Source: PNON01 sp964387025 (GTDB lineage Bacteria > Chloroflexota > Anaerolineae > Anaerolineales > Anaerolineaceae). From it: a stretch of DNA of 64,000 nt. Shown here piece after piece: positions 34,204 through 43,725 of the stretch. Both the position numbers and the translations under genes were made by a program. The notes beneath the pieces are model-generated. The model was not told the origin of the DNA. It worked only from the letters and a program-made list of their open reading frames with translations, and searched no databases. Numbering within the stretch: position 1 is the first letter of the stretch; every line of letters begins with the position of its first letter. The stretch spans positions 124,001 through 188,000 of the forward strand of contig CAYLUZ010000006.1 in assembly GCA_964387025.1 (NCBI GenBank), written 5' to 3'.

Positions 34204-35358
34204 ATGGCAATATATCTTGCATTTATGGAAATTTGGCGTAATCGGAGTAGGTTCTTCCTATTCAGCCTCGTCATAGCTTTAATTACAACTCTGGTTCTAT
34301 TTATCGCTGCACTGGCGCAGGGATTGTCTAATGCCAATATTGAATACCTTTCAAAATTGGATGCACAATTGATCGTTTTTCAAAAGAATGTTGACCTATC
34401 AGCCTCAGCAAGCCAGATTAACCGTTCAACATTGAATAATATCCAGCGGGTTGATGGAGTTCTGGAAATTGGTTCTGTTGGTGCTAGTAGTGGAAAAATA
34501 GTAAATATTCCAGGTATAGATCCATTAGACGTATCCCTTCTGGGTGTGGAATCTATGAAACCTGGTTCGCCTCTTGTGATTGCTGGTTCACCTGTCACCC
34601 TTAGTCGGGGAAACGAAGCAGTCATTGACCAGGACCTTTCTACAGAGTTAGGGCTTGGGCTTGGAGATTCCTTTACCATACGGACCATCCAGGGAACAGA
34701 TGAAAAATTTTACACCTTTAAAGTTACAGGAATTACCGAATCTTTAGAGTATTTATACAGTTCCTCCATTTTCCTGCCATATCTGACTTGGGATCAGATT
34801 CGTCCACAATCCTCAAATCGGGATTCTAATCGGGAAACTGTTACTAACTTTGTGGCTGTAAAGTTAAAGCCAGGCTCGGACCCTAAAATAGTAGCAGAAA
34901 ATATTCAATCCCAGGTAGTCAATGTTGAGGTAGTGGATAAGAAAACTGCATATGAAGCTACTCCAGGTTATTCAGTTCAACAAAGTACATTAAATACTCA
35001 ACAGGGTTTCACCCTCCTGATCGGTGTCTTGGTTATTGGCGGATTTTTCCAGATTCAAATGCTTCAAAAGGTTCCATTAATTGGAGTCTTAAAAGCTATT
35101 GGGACGTCAAATTCAACTGTCGCATGGGCTGTTGTGACTCAGATCGTTCTAATTACCACATTCGGCGTCATTATGGGTAGCCTGGTTACTTTTGGTCTGA
35201 CAGCAGCCTTGCCTGCTGGAGTACCAATAATCTTCAATGGTCCTTCGATCCTACTGGCTTTTGCTGCCCTACTCTTAATTGGTCCTTTAGGCGGCTTGGT
35301 CAGTGTGAAACTTGCTGTAAACGTAGAACCTCTTACTGCTTTAGGACTTACCTCATAA
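34204..35358 (+). CDS. ABC exporter permease, FtsX/MacB family (DevC-like)
   Basis: Protein of 384 residues. One N-terminal helix (FFLFSLVIALITTLVLFIAA), a large extracytoplasmic domain of about 200 residues, then three C-terminal helices: the MacB/FtsX plan. The motif GVLKAIGTSNSTVAWAVVTQ is the cytoplasmic coupling segment typical of the family. It is followed after 8 bases by an ATPase and then by a lipoprotein adaptor, so the three form a tripartite exporter for peptides, lipids or toxic compounds. Substrate unknown. Confidence 0.87.
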   Translation: MAIYLAFMEIWRNRSRFFLFSLVIALITTLVLFIAALAQGLSNANIEYLSKLDAQLIVFQKNVDLSASASQINRSTLNNIQRVDGVLEIGSVGASSGKIVNIPGIDPLDVSLLGVESMKPGSPLVIAGSPVTLSRGNEAVIDQDLSTELGLGLGDSFTIRTIQGTDEKFYTFKVTGITESLEYLYSSSIFLPYLTWDQIRPQSSNRDSNRETVTNFVAVKLKPGSDPKIVAENIQSQVVNVEVVDKKTAYEATPGYSVQQSTLNTQQGFTLLIGVLVIGGFFQIQMLQKVPLIGVLKAIGTSNSTVAWAVVTQIVLITTFGVIMGSLVTFGLTAALPAGVPIIFNGPSILLAFAALLLIGPLGGLVSVKLAVNVEPLTALGLTS

Positions 35359-35366
35359 GGAACAAT

Positions 35367-36086
35367 ATGGAAACTGTATTACAGGCAAATTCAATTTCAA
35401 AAATATATAAGTCGGGTTCTAATGAAACAATCGCAGTGGATGATATTTCATTATCCGTTGGTAAGGGCGAATTTATCGCTATTGTTGGACCAAGTGGATC
35501 CGGAAAAACGACTATGCTGGCTATTTTAGCTGCGCTATTAACTCCCACACATGGCAACGTCTCCATCGATAATATTGATTTACGAAATATGAGTGAAAAG
35601 GAACGCGTGAAATTTCGTCGGGAAAAAATTGGATTTACGTTTCAATCGAATAATTTACTACCGTTTCTCAATGTTCGTGAAAATGTCGAAATGATGTTAA
35701 GGCTAAACAAAACCTATACTCCGGAGACAAAAGAATATTGTCTTGATCTTCTCTTCCGTCTAGGAATGGAAGATCGATTAAATTACCTCCCCAATCAGCT
35801 CTCCGGTGGACAACGCCAGCGGGTTACCATTGCCCGTGCTCTCGTCCATAATCCCAGTCTAGTTCTAGCCGATGAACCGACGGCAAGCCTGGATACTGAG
35901 CGGGCATATCAGGTCGTAAAAATCTTCTCCGACCTGATCCATGAACAGAAAAAAGCTGGCATTATTGTGACTCACGATCTTCGAATGTGTATTTACGTTG
36001 ACCGTGTTATCCAGATGATGGATGGAAAAGTTGAGAATATATTATCAACCCGTCAAGAAATTGATGATTTTATGGCTTGTGGCTAA
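35367..36086 (+). CDS. ABC exporter ATPase, LolD/MacB/DevA type
   Basis: Protein of 239 residues with one nucleotide-binding domain: Walker A GPSGSGKTT, Q-loop FQSNNLLPF, signature LSGGQRQRVTIARAL, Walker B LVLADEPT, and H-switch VTHD. The sequence agrees with the LolD/MacB subfamily that powers mechanotransmission through an FtsX-type permease instead of moving substrate through a membrane pore. Its last codons are close to the adaptor gene start. Confidence 0.92.
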   Translation: METVLQANSISKIYKSGSNETIAVDDISLSVGKGEFIAIVGPSGSGKTTMLAILAALLTPTHGNVSIDNIDLRNMSEKERVKFRREKIGFTFQSNNLLPFLNVRENVEMMLRLNKTYTPETKEYCLDLLFRLGMEDRLNYLPNQLSGGQRQRVTIARALVHNPSLVLADEPTASLDTERAYQVVKIFSDLIHEQKKAGIIVTHDLRMCIYVDRVIQMMDGKVENILSTRQEIDDFMACG

Positions 36087-36102
36087 CTACGAAAGGTTTA
36101 TT

Positions 36103-37101
36103 ATGAAGAAAAATATTTTTAGTTATATTGTAATTTCGGTCTTATTTGGCTTGATCCTTGTAAGTTGCCAGGCAAAGGCACCTGTCGTTCAACCTGATTC
36201 CAGTGATATTGTTCCAGCAGACAATATTGGAACTGTTGCCGAGGGAAAACTCGTCCCGGAAAAATATATAGAACTTGCTTTTTTCCCTTCCGGTGGCGTT
36301 GTTGAAAATCTTTACTTTACTGAAAGTAGCCAAGTAAAAACAGGGGATGTCTTAGCCAGGCTATTAGTAACACCTCAACAAGCTGCTGGTGTTACAAATG
36401 CTGAGCAGGAATTGGTAAATGCTAAAAATGCACGCCAAACCTTTTTAGAAGAAGCAGAAGTTCAAAAAACACAGTTACTTATGAATGTGGCTTTGGCAAA
36501 AGATCGCCTGAAAGATGCTAACAGTAAAAAAATAGACAAGGAACGTGTTTATCGGTTTAGCAAAACCGCAGAGGCAACAGTCGAAGTGGGTAAAGCAGTC
36601 GCCGATTTTGACCTTGCGACTCAACAATTAGCGTATGCAGAGCTCCTGGCTTCCAAATGGATCAATGGACCAGATCCGGAACAATTGTCTGTTTTGGATG
36701 CTCGAGTATCAAATGCGCAGGCATCTTTAATCGCTGCACAGGCTGTGGTAACCAGCCAATCAGAGTTGACTGCTCCTTTTGATGGTCAAATTATCTCCTT
36801 GGATGTAATCCCCGGACAAATAGCTCAAAGTTCGCAATCAGTCATCACAATAGCCGATACCAATTCATGGTTGATCGAAACAACTGACTTAAAAGAAGTT
36901 GACATCCTATCTATCAAATCAGGCTCTTCGGCTATTGTTCGAGTAGATGCCATACCAGGTGTTGATTTCCAGGCTCGTGTAAAAAACATTCAAGCATTTG
37001 GCAAGAATAATCAGGGAGATATCACTTACAAAGTCACTTTGACAGTTGACTCAGATCCCCGGTTTTTATGGAATATGACTACCAGTGTACATTTCGAATA
37101 A
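36103..37101 (+). CDS. Lipoprotein membrane-fusion adaptor (HlyD/MacA-like)
   Basis: About 332 residues; the start at 36103 follows GAAAGG, and an in-frame start at 36022 inside the ATPase gene is rejected. The signal ends LILVSC, so it is lipid-anchored at C22. A split biotinyl-lipoyl-like domain (EGKLVPEKYIELAFFPSG and LTAPFDGQIISLDVIPGQ) flanks a coiled-coil hairpin around 95-200. With permease and ATPase it forms an exporter. In a single-membrane cell the adaptor may extend into the wall, as proposed for the Bacillus YknX type. Confidence 0.87.
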   Translation: MKKNIFSYIVISVLFGLILVSCQAKAPVVQPDSSDIVPADNIGTVAEGKLVPEKYIELAFFPSGGVVENLYFTESSQVKTGDVLARLLVTPQQAAGVTNAEQELVNAKNARQTFLEEAEVQKTQLLMNVALAKDRLKDANSKKIDKERVYRFSKTAEATVEVGKAVADFDLATQQLAYAELLASKWINGPDPEQLSVLDARVSNAQASLIAAQAVVTSQSELTAPFDGQIISLDVIPGQIAQSSQSVITIADTNSWLIETTDLKEVDILSIKSGSSAIVRVDAIPGVDFQARVKNIQAFGKNNQGDITYKVTLTVDSDPRFLWNMTTSVHFE

Positions 37102-37337
37102 TTCTTATCATTAGGTAACAGATAATAGGCAACAATTGGACTATGCACTTAATGGATGTACCCAGTTCTGATGATGTTTCTGAAAAGCAGTTGTATAATA
37201 AATATTGGAGCTTATATTTTTCAACAAAATAATTATCGGAATGACCTTAAAACCTGCAAATTTGGGCCTAAAACCCAAAATCACCATTAATACTCAGGGC
37301 TTCATTCCCATAAACTAACTTGAAATGGAGGAGAATT

Positions 37338-37511
37338 ATGAAGCCTAGTGCGCCAAAAGTTATAACCTGGTGGGTTTCTGTTATTATCGTCGTGATTGGA
37401 GTATTGGGATATACCAAAACCATTTCTGGCATTGGCACGGACATGGCTTTCTGGCTGGTTGTAATTGGTTTTGCCCTCCTTGCCATTGCAAACTTGGTAA
37501 GAGGATTATAA
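37338..37511 (+). CDS. Small two-helix membrane protein
   Basis: Protein of 57 residues preceded by a strong GGAGGAG site 5 bases before the ATG. Two hydrophobic segments, ITWWVSVIIVVIGVLGY and FWLVVIGFALLAIANLV, flank a short loop. Similar tiny proteins are common in bacteria but no function is known. A possible promoter TATAAT lies at 37194-37199, so an untranslated leader of about 130 bases is possible. Confidence 0.65.
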   Translation: MKPSAPKVITWWVSVIIVVIGVLGYTKTISGIGTDMAFWLVVIGFALLAIANLVRGL

Positions 37512-37527
37512 ATACTTCTTATTGATC

Positions 37528-37570
37528 AATCACATCTCAATCGTAGCTCCATTTGAGATGTGATTATTTA
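37528..37570 (+). terminator. Probable terminator after the small membrane protein
   Basis: AATCACATCTCAA (37528-37540) pairs perfectly with TTGAGATGTGATT (37553-37565) around a 12-base loop, followed by ATTTA. The T-tract is weak. Confidence 0.55.
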
Positions 37571-37644
37571 AGGTAAAATTCTAATAATTACTGTCAATTT
37601 GAAGATGGGTTTAACCAAGTAAATTTCATATATTTTTCTTACAT

Positions 37645-37682
37645 GGTATCAAAACCACCCGAAAATGAGTGGTTTTGATACC
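37645..37682. repeat. Perfect 14-bp inverted repeat upstream of mvaD
   Basis: GGTATCAAAACCAC (37645-37658) and GTGGTTTTGATACC (37669-37682) around a 10-base loop. It is followed by CTTCGCG and not a T-run, so a terminator is unlikely. It lies 35 bases before the mvaD start codon. Confidence 0.7.
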
Positions 37683-37716
37683 TTCGCGAATCCAAACATG
37701 GTAAACTTAATTGTTT

Positions 37717-38709
37717 ATGAAGTCACTACCAACCGTACCTATTCAGTCAACTGCTATTGCGCACCCTAATATTGCCTTTATAAAATACTGGGGAAATCGA
37801 GATAATGATCTGCGCATCCCTCTCAATGGCTCCATCTCGATGAATTTGGATTCTTTAACGACACAAACATCAGTTGAAATCCAATCCGGACTGCCTGCAG
37901 ATAAACTGATCATCAATGGTCGGGATGATGCCCGAAAAGCTACTGAACGCATTTCCGCTTTACTAGATTTGGTTCGAAAGATGTCAAACCGAACTGAGTA
38001 TGCTTTGGTTTCAACTGTCAATAATTTTCCTGTCGGCAGTGGAATCGCCTCCTCAGCTTCTGGATTTTCCGCACTGGCACTGGCTGCTTCAGTTGCTTAT
38101 GGCTTGCACCTTTCCGAAAAAGACCTCTCCCGCCTGGCACGCCGAGGATCTGGTTCCGCCTGCCGTTCTGTTCCTTCCGGCTTTGTCGAATGGCAGGCTG
38201 GATCATCAGATGACGATTCTTTCGCCTTCTCTATCGCTCCCAAAGACCATTGGGATATGGTTGACCTGATCGCCATCGTGGATAAATCCCACAAAAAGAC
38301 CGGATCCACTGAAGGCCACCAACTCGCCTATACCAGTCCATTCCAACACTCCCGCGTGGAAGATGCTCCCCGTCGAATGCAAATTTGCAGGCAGGCACTC
38401 CTCGAACGCGATTACGCCAGCTTTGCAGGCATTGTTGAATTGGATTGCCTCATGATGCATGCTGTGATGATGACATCCTCTCCCTGTTTGATGTACTGGA
38501 AGCCGGCGACATTGGAGGTCATTCAAAAAGTTACCTCACTTCGTGCTCAAGGCTTACCCGTTTGTTATACGATCGATGCTGGAGCAAATGTACATATCAT
38601 CACAATGAAAACAAATCAATCTTCCGTTCAGGCTGAAATCCAAAAAATGAACTCAGTTCAATCGATCCTGGTCTCCGGTCCGGGTGGGGCTGTTTATATA
38701 CCAGGTTGA
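37717..38709 (+). CDS. mvaD: Mevalonate-pathway decarboxylase (MvaD family)
   Basis: About 331 residues, GHMP-kinase fold. Visible motifs: AHPNIAFIKYWGNRD, the ATP-binding PVGSGIASSASGFSAL, GSACRSVPSGFVEW, and the catalytic Asp in YTIDAGANV. It decarboxylates (di)phosphomevalonate to an isopentenyl unit. The usual bacterial/eukaryotic motif is KYWGKRD; here Asn replaces the second Lys, which may bear on whether the substrate is mono- or diphosphate. The ATG at 37717 is preferred to a TTG at 37711. No other mevalonate gene is in the window except perhaps the thiolase at 11.6 kb. Confidence 0.9.
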   Translation: MKSLPTVPIQSTAIAHPNIAFIKYWGNRDNDLRIPLNGSISMNLDSLTTQTSVEIQSGLPADKLIINGRDDARKATERISALLDLVRKMSNRTEYALVSTVNNFPVGSGIASSASGFSALALAASVAYGLHLSEKDLSRLARRGSGSACRSVPSGFVEWQAGSSDDDSFAFSIAPKDHWDMVDLIAIVDKSHKKTGSTEGHQLAYTSPFQHSRVEDAPRRMQICRQALLERDYASFAGIVELDCLMMHAVMMTSSPCLMYWKPATLEVIQKVTSLRAQGLPVCYTIDAGANVHIITMKTNQSSVQAEIQKMNSVQSILVSGPGGAVYIPG

Positions 38710-38766
38710 TGCTCAATTGGATGACTGTTACAATTACTATAGATATATAAAAAGAAGCAGGAGCAA

Positions 38767-39849
38767 ATGATTCAAACCAGTTTATTCGTATCCATATTGC
38801 AATTTATTATTGTCCTGGGTTTCCTGATGGTTTGCCACGAATTGGGGCATTTTCTTGTAGCCAGGTTTTTCAAAGTAGAAATTGAAGAATTCGGTATCGG
38901 TATCCCTCCCCGGATCATAGGTAAGAAATTTGGCGGAGTCATTTTCAGCCTGAATGCCATTCCTTTTGGAGCATTCGTACGTCCGAAAGGGGAAAATGAC
39001 CCGAAAGTACCCGGTGGTTTGGCTTCCGCCAGTCCCTGGGTGAGATTGGCTGTCCTCTTTGGCGGTCCGATCATGAATTTATTGGTCGGTTTCATCGTTT
39101 TTGTTATTCTCTTTGCCCGCGTCGGCATGCCTGATACAAAAGTCGTCGAGATTATGGACATTGCACCTTCGTCACCTGCAGAAAGTGCAGGGATGCTGGC
39201 AGGTGACACCGTCGTCTCTGTCAACGGTATTGCCATCACGAGTGCCGATCAGATCCAAACTCTTATTCAGGGTCAAAAAGGTTCACCGGTGACAATGGTA
39301 CTTCTCCGCAACGGCCAGAATGTGACCATTTCAGTCACCCCAAGAGTATCTCCTCCTGAAGGAGAAGGACCGGTCGGTTTTGTGATGGGAAACCCATTCC
39401 ATCCAATCCCCTGGTACGAAGCAATCCCGACCGCTGGCAGTGCTATGTTTGAACAGGCTAAACAGCTCATCCTTTTACCGGGGCGCCTCATCCAGGGAAC
39501 GATTCCCTCTGATCAGGCTCGCGTTATCGGTCCGAAAGGGATCTTTGACATATATCAGGCAGCAAAAAGCAGTGACGCCAAGGCTGAATCCTCACCCGTG
39601 AGCTTGCCGCCTGTCAGTGTGCTTTCCTTCATTGGTACCATATCTGTTGCCCTCGGGTTGACCAACCTGCTGCCCATTCCTGCTTTGGATGGTGGTAGGA
39701 TCATATTTATCATCCCAGAACTCCTTTTCCGCAAGCGTGTCCCGGCAAAATACGAGAATATCGTCCATTCGGTCGGTATGTTATCTTTACTGGCGTTTAT
39801 GGTCTTTATCACCATTCAAGACTTTATTAACCCGATCAAACTTCCGTAA
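38767..39849 (+). CDS. rseP: RseP-type site-2 intramembrane metalloprotease
   Basis: Protein of 360 residues, M50 family. The zinc motif is H24-E-L-G-H28 in the first membrane helix, a PDZ domain lies around 120-200 (SAGMLAGDTVVSVNG), and the second metal site is LLPIPALDGGRII. It cleaves membrane-bound signalling proteins such as anti-sigma factors, or remnant signal peptides, within the membrane. AGGAG lies 4-5 bases before the start. It is followed by the HEAT-repeat gene after one base. No dxr, bamA or cdsA neighbour is seen. Confidence 0.92.
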   Translation: MIQTSLFVSILQFIIVLGFLMVCHELGHFLVARFFKVEIEEFGIGIPPRIIGKKFGGVIFSLNAIPFGAFVRPKGENDPKVPGGLASASPWVRLAVLFGGPIMNLLVGFIVFVILFARVGMPDTKVVEIMDIAPSSPAESAGMLAGDTVVSVNGIAITSADQIQTLIQGQKGSPVTMVLLRNGQNVTISVTPRVSPPEGEGPVGFVMGNPFHPIPWYEAIPTAGSAMFEQAKQLILLPGRLIQGTIPSDQARVIGPKGIFDIYQAAKSSDAKAESSPVSLPPVSVLSFIGTISVALGLTNLLPIPALDGGRIIFIIPELLFRKRVPAKYENIVHSVGMLSLLAFMVFITIQDFINPIKLP

Positions 39850-39850
39850 C

Positions 39851-40846
39851 ATGGGCACAAATATGGAAAATAAACCTGATATCGGCTTTGATAAGATTAT
39901 CGATGCACTCCTTGACCTGAATAACACCTTTCCACCTAAATATCTACATCGCTTTTCTGACATCTCTCCCATGGATCTGTCTTCCCTTCAAAAGGTGTGG
40001 AACTTGATCGTTGCTTCCAGAAAAGTCACCCTCCTGGAGGACCTCGAAGCGATATCAGATTCAGATACCCTGACCTCCTTTTATGATGTAGGCAAGCTGG
40101 CTTTGACAGACAGCTTTGCACCGGTCCGTGAACTTGGCATCCGCCTGCTCTGGGAATGTGAGGAACATTCCCTGGTCAAAGTCTTCCTGAAGATGCTCAA
40201 CAATGATCCCGACATCAATGTGCAAGCTGCGGTAGCCAGTGCTCTGGGTCGATTCATCAACCTGGGCGAATTGGATGTCATTCCAGGTGAGGAGCGTGAT
40301 GCCATCGAACACGCTCTCATCCCTAAATTTGACAAATCCAACCCTCAGCTTCTCCGGCGAAGAGCGATCGAATCACTCGGTTATTCCAGTACACCTGCGA
40401 TTGACAAGCTGATCAAAAAGGCGTACTCCGAAAGCGACAAGGCCATGGTAGCCAGCGCTCTATTTGCCATGGGTCGCTCAGCCAATGACGCCTGGGCAGA
40501 GACCGTTATTTCGAACCTGCAAAATCAAAACGTGGATGTGCAGGAGGAAGCTGTGCGGGCTGCCGGCGAATTGGAGATTCAGAACGCCCGCGAGGAGATC
40601 CTTGAACTCCTTGACGATGAAGGTCTCGACCTGGATGTATTCCTGGCAGGCATTTGGTCGCTCTCACAGATCGGCGGTCCGGGCGTACAGGAAAAGCTGG
40701 AAGCGCTCGCCGAAGATCCAGATATGGATGAAGAGACCATCGAGTTGATCGAATCAGCCGCTGAAAACCTGGATTTCAATAATAGCCTGGTCAATTTCAA
40801 TTTGCTGGATATTTCTCCCGAAGAGGATGAAGACGAAGAAGTATGA
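39851..40846 (+). CDS. HEAT-repeat protein
   Basis: About 331 residues of alpha-helical repeats. Units such as LALTDSFAPVRELGIRLLWE, INVQAAVASALGRF, KAMVASALFAMGRSAND and VDVQEEAVRAAGELE follow the HEAT pattern. The very acidic C-terminus ends EEDEDEEV. It is likely a protein-binding scaffold in the cytoplasm. The start (39851) lies one base after the rseP stop, with a second in-frame ATG at 39863 possible; the longer in-frame ORF from 39689 lies over rseP and is rejected. Its stop overlaps the acylphosphatase start. Confidence 0.8.
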   Translation: MGTNMENKPDIGFDKIIDALLDLNNTFPPKYLHRFSDISPMDLSSLQKVWNLIVASRKVTLLEDLEAISDSDTLTSFYDVGKLALTDSFAPVRELGIRLLWECEEHSLVKVFLKMLNNDPDINVQAAVASALGRFINLGELDVIPGEERDAIEHALIPKFDKSNPQLLRRRAIESLGYSSTPAIDKLIKKAYSESDKAMVASALFAMGRSANDAWAETVISNLQNQNVDVQEEAVRAAGELEIQNAREEILELLDDEGLDLDVFLAGIWSLSQIGGPGVQEKLEALAEDPDMDEETIELIESAAENLDFNNSLVNFNLLDISPEEDEDEEV

Positions 40847-41133
40847 ACAAACGCATTCACGCCGTTATTTCCGGCCGGGTACAACAGGTCGGTTTCCGCA
40901 GCTTCGTCGAGGATGAGGCCGATAACCTGGGGCTCACCGGTTGGACCCGCAACCTGTATTCCGGCGAGGTCGAAGTCGTAGCCGAAGGGGATGAGTTGAA
41001 GCTGCAGGCTTTCAGCCGCAGGATCAGCCAGGGTCCCTCCCTATCCCATATCATCCACTTCAACCTGGAATGGCTGCCAGCTACCGGCGAATTTCCCCAC
41101 TTCAACGTCCGCTCCACGTTTATCAGCGACTAA
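40843..41133 (+). CDS. acyP: Acylphosphatase
   Basis: Protein of 96 residues. The signature GRVQQVGFRSFVEDEA has the catalytic Arg, and GWTRNLYSGEVEVVAEG carries the catalytic Asn. It hydrolyses carboxyl-phosphate bonds in small metabolites such as acetyl phosphate analogues. It overlaps the HEAT-repeat gene by ATGA, so translation is coupled, and nearly touches the convergent uvrB stop three bases later. Confidence 0.95.
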   Translation: MNKRIHAVISGRVQQVGFRSFVEDEADNLGLTGWTRNLYSGEVEVVAEGDELKLQAFSRRISQGPSLSHIIHFNLEWLPATGEFPHFNVRSTFISD

Positions 41134-41136
41134 CCC

Positions 41137-43176
<2,040 letters not shown>

Positions 43177-43339
43177 GCCGCACCTCGTTAACCAATGTTA
43201 CCAGATTCAAGGAATGAGAAATGAGAATCGAGAATGGAAAATAGAGAACCGAGATTCAAAATACCATGACCCAATCCTAGTTTGGTTTTTCGCTTCTTCG
43301 CTTTTATTTCCATTCTCTACTCTCTATTCACTGAATTTC

Positions 43340-43379
43340 GTCCCGACTGCTCCCCGACTACGTCGGATCGCATCGGGAC
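43340..43379. repeat. REP-like nested palindrome
   Basis: GTCCCGA (43340-43346) pairs with TCGGGAC (43373-43379), and inside it CCGAC (43354-43358) pairs with GTCGG (43362-43366). Similar small GC hairpins recur at 46478-46502, suggesting dispersed repeats. Confidence 0.5.
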
Positions 43380-43382
43380 TGC

Positions 43383-43406
43383 AAAACTCACTTTGCGAGT
43401 TTTTTG
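43383..43406 (+). terminator. Terminator-like hairpin in the uvrB upstream region
   Basis: AAAACTC (43383-43389) pairs with GAGTTTT (43397-43403), continuing into T residues. No gene on this strand obviously needs it, so it may belong to the repeat element next to it. Confidence 0.4.
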
Positions 43407-43725
43407 AAATGTAATGTTCTGTATTGCGAGAAAAATTCAATTCCCTATAGATTATATGTTCTATATATATTATAAGCTCAAATTTGGATTTGTAAAGCTG
43501 TAATTACTGTCAGGTGCAACTAAAACAATTCAAGACAAATGGGATCAAATCCGTGATTCTGGCGATGGTGCTATATTCATCTTTAAGACATTGCTCTATG
43601 CTGAACCAGTAAAGATACACTGGAGATCCAAGTAGAGCCTTTCCTTCTGGAGGTTCTACGGGAGTGATGTTTATTCGGATTTATCTGATACTATAAGTAT
43701 AAATTATTACCAAGTAAGGCGGTAT

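Larger units (their letters stand above)
43177..43725. other. Long intergenic region with purine-rich and palindromic sequence
   Basis: No gene is supported in these 549 bases. 43195-43255 is a purine-rich stretch of GAGAATGAG-type units, partly complementary to the pyrimidine-rich 43305-43330. 43340-43379 is a palindromic element and 43383-43406 a terminator-like hairpin. From about 43507 to 43634 one frame reads TKTIQDKWDQIRDSGDG onward without a start codon, possibly a gene remnant. A TATAAG-like box near 43695 may serve the lipoprotein gene. Confidence 0.5.
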
